Source of the DNA: an uncultured Christensenellaceae bacterium
GTDB lineage: Bacteria; Bacillota; Clostridia; Christensenellales; UBA1242
Direction: 5' to 3'
Length of the DNA stretch: 5,956 nucleotides
Assembly (NCBI GenBank): GCA_949902685.1
Contig: CATLDS010000041.1
Location: 1 to 5,956, forward strand
The notes beneath the pieces were generated by a model. That model saw only the letters and a list, made by a program, of their open reading frames with translations, had not been told where the DNA came from and did not search any database. This document shows positions 1-5,800 of this stretch, one piece after another. The position numbers were made by a program, and so were the translations under genes. Position 1 is the first letter of the stretch. Each line of letters opens with the position of its first letter.

Positions 1-103
1 TCACAAAGGCCTCAAACTCCTTTGATGATAAAGCATCCGGATCACACCCCATATATTTATCAAACTGATAGTTATTCCATCCGCGCCCGATTATAAAAAG
101 CAC
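1..103 (-). CDS. Unrecognised protein, N-terminal fragment (runs off left edge)
   Basis: The minus-strand frame is open from 103 to the window edge and gives 34 residues beginning (M)LFIIGRGWNNYQFDKYMG if a GTG start at 103-101 is used. The early hydrophobic beta-strand plus glycine (LFIIGRG) looks like the first strand of an alpha/beta fold, but I do not recognise the family. The fragment is supported by a strong promoter and a purine-rich ribosome binding site upstream (115-123). The start is uncertain. The AAGGAG at 118-123 is ideally placed for an ATG at 111-109, but that frame (MKMCFL) stops after six codons. The GTG lies 11 nt from AGAGG, which is usable but not optimal. The gene could therefore start at GTG or carry a one-base frameshift. 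It is transcribed separately from the HD gene, with a terminator between them. Confidence 0.55.
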   Translation of the reverse strand, partial: MLFIIGRGWNNYQFDKYMGCDPDALSSKEFEAFV

Positions 104-215
104 ATTTTCATATTCCTCTCCTTTTAATTATTTTTGAGTGTTAAACTCGTAATACATAGGTAAGTGCCACGGGATTGAACTTATAGTTCTATAAGGAACG
201 CATTTTCCTATAATT
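104..215 (-). promoter_or_regulatory. About 100-nt 5' leader with alternative hairpins, class unknown
   Basis: This is the stretch between the expected transcription start of the promoter at 222-250 and the left-edge gene. On the minus strand it can form GGAA/UUCC (195-208), CUUAUA/UAUAAG (180-195), an alternative GAACU/AGUUC (177-189) that excludes the previous hairpin, and GAGU/ACUC (136-148) just before the ribosome binding site. No U-rich terminator hairpin is visible, so any control would more likely act on translation. I checked by eye for purine, TPP, SAM, preQ1, c-di-GMP, cobalamin and fluoride riboswitch hallmarks and found none. It may simply be an untranslated leader. Confidence 0.3.
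115..123 (-). promoter_or_regulatory. Ribosome binding site of the left-edge gene
   Basis: The minus strand reads AAGGAGAGG here. The AAGGAG part is 6 nt from an ATG (111-109) whose frame closes after six codons. The AGAGG part is 9 nt from a second ATG in the same short frame (105-103) and 11 nt from the GTG that opens the long frame. The site clearly marks a translation start but does not settle which start is used. Confidence 0.6.
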
Positions 216-221
216 GAGTCA

Positions 222-250
222 ATTGTAACAAAAAATCAAACCCTTGTCAA
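222..250 (-). promoter_or_regulatory. Strong sigma-A-type promoter
   Basis: The minus strand has a perfect -35 box TTGACA (250-245), a 17-nt spacer and a -10 box TACAAT (227-222, 5 of 6 matches). This is the best promoter in the window. Transcription would start near 215 and read into the left-edge gene after a leader of about 100 nt. It lies just downstream of the HD gene terminator, so the left-edge gene is an independent unit. Confidence 0.8.
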
Positions 251-274
251 TAATACCAAGTAAAATAACGACAT

Positions 275-302
275 AAAAAATTAAGACATAAATCGTCTTA
301 AT
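275..302 (-). terminator. Intrinsic terminator overlapping the HD gene stop codon
   Basis: On the minus strand ATTAAGAC (302-295), a 7-nt loop and GTCTTAAT (287-280) form a perfect 8-bp stem, followed directly by a run of T (279-275). The stop codon of the HD gene (300-298) lies inside the 5' arm. The stem is AT-rich, so termination may be partial. Confidence 0.65.
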
Positions 303-831
303 CCATCTTCATCTTATCTAATTGAACTCGTATCTCGGCTATCAATGTTTTCTGCGAATTGGTAAGTTCTCTATTCTTCTCCAGATAGTCAACAATCTCG
401 ATTGTGTCCATTTTTAGTTTTACTCGTTTCTCAGGTGTCAAGTTATACGAATCAAGGATGTTTGCCAACCTGTCCGCCAATTTCACTACTAGAGCATATG
501 GCGACATAATACACATCCTAGTCTTTAGATAATTTGATTTCCCTACGAGGTCGCTCATATAGTCAGCAGTAGTTAATTCTATTACAATACTGGCAACTAT
601 CTCGCCAAAGTTATCAATCAATTCACGATATGATGTATATGTATCTTCTAGTGTATCATGTAAAAGTGCTGCTGCTATAATGTGGTCAAGTTTGCTAGAT
701 TTTTTATACTGTTTTACTAACTCCGCAACCTTAATAGGATGACAAATATACGGAGTTACACCATCAGCACGAAACTGTCCCGCGTGCTTCTGTGTAGCAT
801 ATTTCAGTACATAATCATAATCTAAATTCAT
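298..831 (-). CDS. Standalone HD-domain phosphohydrolase, RelA/SpoT hydrolase (MESH1-like) type
   Basis: The product is 177 aa and consists of a single HD domain of the kind found at the N-terminus of RelA/SpoT proteins. No synthetase, TGS or ACT domain follows. Visible motifs are HAGQFRADG (16-24), with R21 where the family binds the guanine nucleotide, YICHP with H31, LLHDTLEDT with H58, D59, E62 and D63, and KLADR with D120. The metal ligands expected for Mn-dependent cleavage of a 3'-pyrophosphate (H31, H58, D59, D120) are all present, so it is probably active. Standalone members of this family remove the 3'-pyrophosphate of (p)ppGpp, and human MESH1 also acts on NADPH. The substrate here is inferred. 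The ATG at 831-829 overlaps a TAA (TAATG) that ends a displaced copy of the upstream gene's tail, with GAAGGG and AGAGGA upstream as possible ribosome binding sites. It is probably transcribed from the DAK1_2-like gene, because no good promoter is seen in 870-980. Confidence 0.85.
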   Translation of the reverse strand: MNLDYDYVLKYATQKHAGQFRADGVTPYICHPIKVAELVKQYKKSSKLDHIIAAALLHDTLEDTYTSYRELIDNFGEIVASIVIELTTADYMSDLVGKSNYLKTRMCIMSPYALVVKLADRLANILDSYNLTPEKRVKLKMDTIEIVDYLEKNRELTNSQKTLIAEIRVQLDKMKMD

Positions 832-869
832 TAACCCTTCAATCCTCTTGACTGCCTATCCATATCTTC
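831..869 (-). pseudogene. Displaced 3' end of the DAK1_2-like gene (tail only)
   Basis: Read on the minus strand, this stretch encodes EDMDRQSRGLKG and then TAA, which is exactly the C-terminus of the intact gene at 983-1249. It is preceded in frame by a TAA about 15 nt upstream, so no larger protein is made. The TAA overlaps the ATG of the HD gene (TAATG), as expected if this was the original end of the gene next to HD. An internal ATG (863-861) with GAGAAG before it could open a 10-codon ORF (MDRQSRGLKG) that might couple translation into the HD gene, but there is no evidence that it is used. Confidence 0.7.
841..869. repeat. 29-bp direct repeat, copy 1
   Basis: This sequence is identical to 993-1021. 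It lies just upstream (minus-strand sense) of the HD gene and is the tail-only copy. Beyond the shared core toward the HD gene, the codons are TTG AAG GGT TAA, against TTA AAA GGA TAG in the other copy, so the LKG residues are preserved with different bases. Confidence 0.95.
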
Positions 870-982
870 TCGTCGTAGTTAGTTCACTTGCTCGATTGCC
901 TTCGCAATCATTCGCCTTGCTCTCTACTACTCCTCTTTTTGTTCAAACTTTTTTCGCAAAATTATGTAGTCGAAGATATGTT
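870..982. other. Non-coding insert between the two tail copies
   Basis: This 113-bp stretch has no gene. On the minus strand it starts with an inverted copy of 15 bp of the neighbouring gene (980-966), continues through an A- and purine-rich part (965-925) and contains a small hairpin, GATTGC-GAAG-GCAATC (909-894). The frame leading into the displaced tail holds only an 11-codon open stretch (MIAKAIEQVN then stop, from 911), with two stops just before it. It looks like the body of a small inserted element or the scar of a deletion, rather than a decayed coding sequence. I cannot assign it to a known repeat family. Confidence 0.4.
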
Positions 983-1027
983 CTATCCTTTTAATCCTCT
1001 TGACTGCCTATCCATATCTTCGACTAC
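966..1027. repeat. 15-bp perfect inverted repeat across the end of the DAK1_2-like gene
   Basis: The arms 966-980 and 1013-1027 are exact reverse complements (GTAGTCGAAGATATG), with a 32-nt loop. The right arm codes for VVEDM of the DAK1_2-like protein, and the left arm begins 2 nt beyond its stop codon. In the mRNA this would be a long stem around the stop codon, followed by AUAAUUUU, which is too weak a U-tract to call it a terminator with confidence. It may be an mRNA-end structure or a by-product of the event that made the duplicated tail. Confidence 0.85.
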
Positions 1028-1249
1028 TATGTCGCATATCTCACCAAGTGTAGCGCAATATTTAAGCACATCCCACGGCTCATTAGTGTGGAAATGGATT
1101 TTTACAGTTTCAGAACTGCTACCTAAACCATCGCCTACAGCTATAAGACAATCCCCTTTAAAATTACTTAAAAAATAATCGCGTATGGCATCTTCATTCA
1201 AGTTTTTACCTTCAATTAATAATTGAGTATCATATCTAAATTCTATCAT
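983..1249 (-). CDS. Standalone DAK1_2-like small protein (FakA C-terminal domain relative)
   Basis: The product is 88 aa from the preferred start and reads MIEFRYDTQLLIEG...FKGDCLIAVGDG...VKIHFHTNEPWDVLKYCATLGEICDIVVEDMDRQ. This matches the pattern of the DAK1_2 domain at the C-terminus of FakA, the ATP-dependent fatty acid kinase (RYDTQ-LLIEG, GDCL-VVGD, VK-H-HTN-P--VL-Y---GE--DI--EDM). The kinase (DhaL-like) domain and the middle domain are absent, so it is not itself a kinase. Its role is unknown, and binding a partner or a ligand is only an inference. The ATG at 1249-1247 is chosen because AGGAG (1261-1257) is 7 nt upstream. The earlier in-frame ATG at 1255 is only 1 nt from that site. 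The C-terminal 11 residues are encoded a second time downstream (831-869), and the stop codon sits in the loop of an inverted repeat. It was probably adjacent to the HD gene as an operon. Confidence 0.8.
   Translation of the reverse strand: MIEFRYDTQLLIEGKNLNEDAIRDYFLSNFKGDCLIAVGDGLGSSSETVKIHFHTNEPWDVLKYCATLGEICDIVVEDMDRQSRGLKG
993..1021. repeat. 29-bp direct repeat, copy 2 (inside the intact gene)
   Basis: This sequence is identical to 841-869 and starts 152 bp away from it. It encodes EDMDRQSRG of the intact DAK1_2-like gene. The following codons (TTA AAA GGA TAG, 994-983) restore the same LKG ending by synonymous codons and a different stop. Confidence 0.95.
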
Positions 1250-1256
1250 CAACATT

Positions 1257-1261
1257 CTCCT
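1257..1261 (-). promoter_or_regulatory. Ribosome binding site that decides the DAK1_2-like start
   Basis: AGGAG on the minus strand lies 7 nt before the ATG at 1249 and 1 nt before the ATG at 1255, which favours the shorter product. Confidence 0.75.
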
Positions 1262-1276
1262 AAAAGTAATGTGCGT

Positions 1277-1305
1277 ATTCTATCAAAAAACGTTGATTTA
1301 GTAAA
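1277..1305 (-). promoter_or_regulatory. Promoter of the DAK1_2-like/HD unit
   Basis: The minus strand has TTTACT (1305-1300, 4 of 6 matches to the -35 consensus), a 17-nt spacer and TAGAAT (1282-1277, 5 of 6 matches to the -10 consensus). Transcription would start near 1270, giving a leader of about 20 nt with the AGGAG. A 7-bp inverted repeat (TACTAAA at 1321-1327 and TTTAGTA at 1297-1303) overlaps the -35 box and could be an operator. It is short and may be chance. Confidence 0.6.
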
Positions 1306-1330
1306 GCATTTTCATTCATCTACTAAAGTT

Positions 1331-2632
1331 TTAATTGTCAACCTTATTTACTTCATGAACTGTCGCTACAATATTCTCTTTCTTTTCTTCCACCTTATCT
1401 TCTTTAGGTATTGAGCAGTATTTTTTCTCATAGATTACCAAGATTATCAATATCGCAGTATATGATAACATTGTGAAGCAAAAATATGCTTTAAAGGCAA
1501 TTAAACTCTTAGACAACGAAGCTAGTATCAATAACAATACAGAAGCCACACGTGATAAATCTAATATAACTTCAGTCGTTACTTGGTGCTCAGTAATTTC
1601 ACTATATAAACCTGCTTCTTTAAGACTACCATTTCTATATGCATCATACATTGTCCTAAATATGATACGACTAATATATGAGAAGAAATTATAAATAATG
1701 ACTGTGATGACGCTTGGAATAAATACGTACAACAAACAAGCCAAAAATGGTAGTATGGCACAGATAATATATAACCAACTTCTTTTGCCCTCTTTAGTAA
1801 ATCTGGTAATTAGAAGGATTGACACCATTGATATTCCTGAGAATATACTAGTAAGAATGCCCAGACTAAAATTAGAGCCAAATTCTATCATTATACAGAA
1901 ACTAAGTAGGTTACCTACAATGCTTGTAAATCCGTAAAAGCAGTATGCTAGATATATTAATTTAATCTTCTTACCTGCTGGATTTTCTTTTAATTTCTTG
2001 TAATACCCTTTTAAGTCAAATTTACTACCCTCTGGTTTTTTAGAATGCACAAAGAACGATAGTATAATTTGAATCGAACATATTACAGATACTACAATAG
2101 CCGCCTGCACGAATGATGACATATCAATGAAGAGTCCTAATAGAATTGGAGCTCCTATCTCGAGAGAACGTGCTAAAATCTGTTCTAAGAGCGCATATTT
2201 CTTAATGCTTTTACGAGACACCATCTCTTGCTTGAGCGTATTGTATGATGAATAATATGTTCCCGTCGACACCCCTCTCAATGCACCAGCGAGAATTACC
2301 ATACTTGAAACATTGCGACCTATAAATATCAATATCACTACTACACAAGTTCTTAAGATTACTCCTAGTCTATATATCCATATTCGATTGGTCTTCTCTA
2401 CCAAATAACCAAATACAAAAAATATTGGAATAGCCACCGCGTATGTCATCAATTCAAATAGTGCAATATTCCTAACACATACAAAAATATCTGGTGATGA
2501 ATGATAAATAAAAGCTACTAGGAAAGTAGACACCATTAAATCCGAAATAATGTTCATCAAATTCGCTGCAAATAGGCAGGATGATGATTTCATATCTTTT
2601 TTACTTGTTTTAATATCATATGTATAAGCCAT
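1331..2632 (-). CDS. Major facilitator superfamily (MFS) transporter, substrate unknown
   Basis: The product is 433 aa, a normal MFS length, with about 12 hydrophobic helices. The two six-helix halves are separated by a charged cytoplasmic loop (about residues 200-225, HSKKPEGSKFDLKGYYKKLKENPAGKK). After the second helix comes FGYLVEKTNRIWIYRLG, a degenerate form of MFS motif A (G-x-L-x-D-R-x-G). The C-terminus ends in a lysine/glutamate-rich cytoplasmic tail of about 30 residues. The protein should sit in the cell membrane and act as a secondary carrier. No substrate can be read from the sequence, and drug, sugar or peptide transport are all possible. The ATG at 2632-2630 is preferred over the one at 2662 because AGAGG (2642-2638) lies 5 nt upstream and would otherwise be inside the coding region. 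The gene has its own promoter and follows the terminator of the M60 gene. No terminator is clear after it, so read-through into the DAK1_2-like gene (82 nt away) is possible. Confidence 0.85.
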   Translation of the reverse strand: MAYTYDIKTSKKDMKSSSCLFAANLMNIISDLMVSTFLVAFIYHSSPDIFVCVRNIALFELMTYAVAIPIFFVFGYLVEKTNRIWIYRLGVILRTCVVVILIFIGRNVSSMVILAGALRGVSTGTYYSSYNTLKQEMVSRKSIKKYALLEQILARSLEIGAPILLGLFIDMSSFVQAAIVVSVICSIQIILSFFVHSKKPEGSKFDLKGYYKKLKENPAGKKIKLIYLAYCFYGFTSIVGNLLSFCIMIEFGSNFSLGILTSIFSGISMVSILLITRFTKEGKRSWLYIICAILPFLACLLYVFIPSVITVIIYNFFSYISRIIFRTMYDAYRNGSLKEAGLYSEITEHQVTTEVILDLSRVASVLLLILASLSKSLIAFKAYFCFTMLSYTAILIILVIYEKKYCSIPKEDKVEEKKENIVATVHEVNKVDN

Positions 2633-2652
2633 AAAAACCTCTTTTCTTGTCA

Positions 2653-2681
2653 AATATAACAAATGATGATATAAAAATCAA
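2653..2681 (-). promoter_or_regulatory. Candidate promoter of the MFS gene
   Basis: The minus strand has TTGATT (2681-2676, 4 of 6 matches), a 17-nt spacer and TATATT (2658-2653, 5 of 6 matches). The start would fall near 2646, only about 14 nt before the ATG, but still includes the AGAGG ribosome binding site. The region is very AT-rich, so chance matches are likely. Confidence 0.45.
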
Positions 2682-2786
2682 ATATCTTACTTAATTTTTA
2701 ATCAGTTTAATAATAAAAATCTAAAAAATTTTTAATATCTGTTCTTATTTTAAACCAACCTATAAAAACATATACTAAAACGCATT

Positions 2787-2820
2787 AAAAGAAAAAGGCT
2801 GAGATATACTCAACCTTTTA
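2787..2820 (-). terminator. Intrinsic terminator of the M60 peptidase gene
   Basis: On the minus strand AAAAGGTTGAG (2819-2809), a 5-nt loop (2808-2804) and CTCAGCCTTTT (2803-2793) form an 11-bp stem with one G-T wobble, followed by TTTCTTTT. It begins 10 nt after the stop codon and separates the M60 gene from the MFS gene. Confidence 0.9.
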
Positions 2821-2829
2821 CCTTAAATT

Positions 2830-5800
2830 TTACCATATAACAAACGAATCTATGCTTGCATTTCCTTTACATATAATCTTAACTTTATGATTTCCACTTT
2901 TTAACCCCGGAGATACATATCTAACAGCCATATCTCCTTGAATATCACGAATAACTACCGATTCTAGTTTCTTACCATCAATGTACACTTCATAATTATC
3001 ACCATATTTAGTAGATGATAATATCGCTATTCTACTTCCAGTAAACTCTACCTCAACCGACTCTGTACGTCTGCTACCTATATAAATATGTCCATATGCT
3101 GATGAAGTAGCCTCAGTTTTCCAGTTGCCTTTGAACTTTACTTGATTGCTATCTGGACTTATCATCGAGCCATTAGGTAAATTCAAAAGGTATGAAAATT
3201 CAATTTTAGCTGCCGAAAAATATTTGCCATTATCAGTTTTAGTTACTTCAAATCTATAATACTGAAACTCAAATTGTTTAGTTAAAGCTATGTTAGCTAC
3301 AACGCCATGATATGACATATTTGTATATTCACCCATAAGGTAGAAGTTGTTTCCATCTTTGCTTCCATAAATCTTAAAGTTCTTAGGCATACCACGATTG
3401 CCATCACTAAACTTATTTAATCCATATAATGTCATGTTGTTTGCAGTAATCAGTTCTCCAACATTAACTGTAATATTAAAAGGGTTCGCATCACTTATAT
3501 ATTTATTCTGTACAGTATGTATGTATGTATCTTCTTTCCCATCCAAAAAGTTACTTATATTGTAAAAGCCTTCTTCCACCCCTGTTGTCCAAGGCTCATA
3601 GTTCGTACTCACTAATGATTGTTTAGTATCATATTTAGTTGTATTGCTAAAGTTATAATTGTACCTTCTAGTGTATAAGTAGTCAGTCTCAAAATGGTTA
3701 GCGATTGACTCATATGAACTTCTATATGCTGTAGCATACGAATTATTCATATTCTGTGGAGCTATAGGTTGTGCATTGTTAGCTTCTTCTTCGGTAACCT
3801 CTTGACCAGCACTATTGAAATATTTGACTATTTCATTACCATGTTCATCAAGGTACTTATTACCATTTTCATCCTCTGTTCTCATTGTATATGTCGGCAC
3901 TGTCCATTGTCTTATGCCTAAACCAATGTAACTTATAACTGGAGATGTCTCTACAATAAGCACTGTTTTATAATACACCCATGAATTAGCTTTTAAATCC
4001 AAGTCTACCCAAGTGTTAGGATCGTTCCTAAACTTATCACTATTAGAAATAACTCCAGCATCAGCAATTTTTGCTTTTAATTCATATGTCTTGCCCCCAT
4101 CGAGTGATATATAAAGTGCACAATTCCTTCTACCGCGTAATGCAATTCTATATCTACCATCCGCATCAATGCGTATTTTTCCTCTCACTTCTGCAACTGC
4201 ATTGTCTGGCACTATATGGTCTGGATATATCGTAGTATCTTTAGGCGCATACCAAATGTCCGTATTACTATTCTGTACATGGTTATCATTGTCTTCTGTC
4301 TTTTTACTTGAATAGCCGGCATACTTGTTTTCAAATGCATCAACTGCACTAGTATACATATTTCCGCTAGAGTAACTATATGTAGTACGCTCCAATACAT
4401 ATTTATTCATCTCATGTGTCTGCTCAAACTCTAATACTAAATCTATATCTTGCACTGGGAATAAATCTTCTGTACCTGGGGCTTTGTTCGTTAGATTGGT
4501 AATACCAAGTGTTACTATAATCTTACCCGATTCTAAATTTTTGTTTGGAGTAAATTTATAAATATACCTTTGCTCTTTTTCATTATATTCAACTTTAGTA
4601 AACTTACCATTTAAATTCGATGTATCAATTTTCTTTATTTTGTATTTAAATCCATTAGGAATTTCAACACTTCCGCTCACATATTGTCCAGCAGCATTGA
4701 CTGTATACGGAGACAAATCTACAGTATAACTAGAGCCGTATGGTATTACATATGGTTGCTGGGTCTCAATGTATCTCTTAGTATTATCATAATAATAACT
4801 TCTACCTGTTTGATATACACAAGAGACTGGTACGAACATAGGTCTATCTTTTTGCGCTTCATGTAGCGTATTAGGTGTAAATCCGCCACCAAATGCTGTC
4901 ACTAATGACGCGTAATAAGACATGTCTTGATGCGTATTATTACTCCAATTAGTAAAATAAGTATTAGCCCAACCATGAGAAGATTTCATAAACGCATCTT
5001 GCCCTAAATTGTGAATAAGAGTAGCATATATCGCTAATCCATTTGTACCCGTGATACTACCGCCACCTGCTTTAACTCTACTCAATGCCCATGTAGCACT
5101 AGTATAAGTGTTCCAACCAGATAGACCAGCCCCACCATGATTAGCAATCTGTCTATGTGATGAAATTCTAGTGAATAAACTATAACTTACTAAATTGAGT
5201 GAATTGTTGGTAACCTCTCCATCACCACCACCTAGACCAAATCCTTGAAAATTATGGTGATATTCGTGCATATTTCCCCATGCTCCTGATTCAATAAATG
5301 TATCGTAATTAAGAGAGTTTGACATCCAATCCATCGGGCAATTTACGCTACTTCTGCCTGGGAATGCAACTGCTGCACCTGCTGCCACGAATGCATCGTA
5401 CAAGAAGACTACTCCTTGCAAACTTCTACTAGTTGTCACTAGTGAAATCTTCTCCCAAAGGACAGCCGCTTTATATATATCATTATAATCAAAAGCCTGT
5501 GCATAACGTTTAGGTCCAGAATGTAATACACCATAACTCCATACTTCCATGTCAAAAATAGGAGCACTAGATTTAGCATTACGTGCAAACTCCTCTGGAG
5601 TAGTATATCCGTGAATGTAATGTGAGTAGTTCACAGCACCTGATATTGTGACAGTATAAGTTGCCGAAGTATTCCTTATGTAAATAGGCCCACCAACAAA
5701 TGAACCGATATATGCAGTATATACACCTTTGTTTAAAGTCGCTGTTGTCTTATTGATTACCAATGTATTTAGTATGTTAGGCATTCTGTTAATACCTTTT

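Noticed and set aside
831..1021. CRISPR array
   Set aside because: There are only two repeat units, one is part of a coding sequence, and the spacing of 152 bp is too large.
888..1178. A plus-strand open frame of 96 codons across the duplicated-tail region
   Set aside because: It runs antisense through the DAK1_2-like gene and the insert, has low-complexity leucine/serine content, no good ribosome binding site, and is explained by the reverse complement of the real gene.
1250..1255. The earlier ATG at 1255 for the DAK1_2-like gene
   Set aside because: Only 1 nt separates it from AGGAG, whereas the ATG at 1249 is spaced by 7 nt.
1473..1937. Plus-strand open frames inside the MFS gene
   Set aside because: They are antisense to a clear 12-helix membrane protein and encode nothing recognisable.
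2633..2662. A longer MFS start at 2662 (MLYLTRKEVF)
   Set aside because: The extra ten codons contain the AGAGG ribosome binding site of the ATG at 2632 and overlap the candidate -10 box, and MFS proteins do not need this extension.
4684..4866. A short plus-strand open frame inside the M60 gene
   Set aside because: It is antisense to a well-supported peptidase domain and has no ribosome binding site that stands out.
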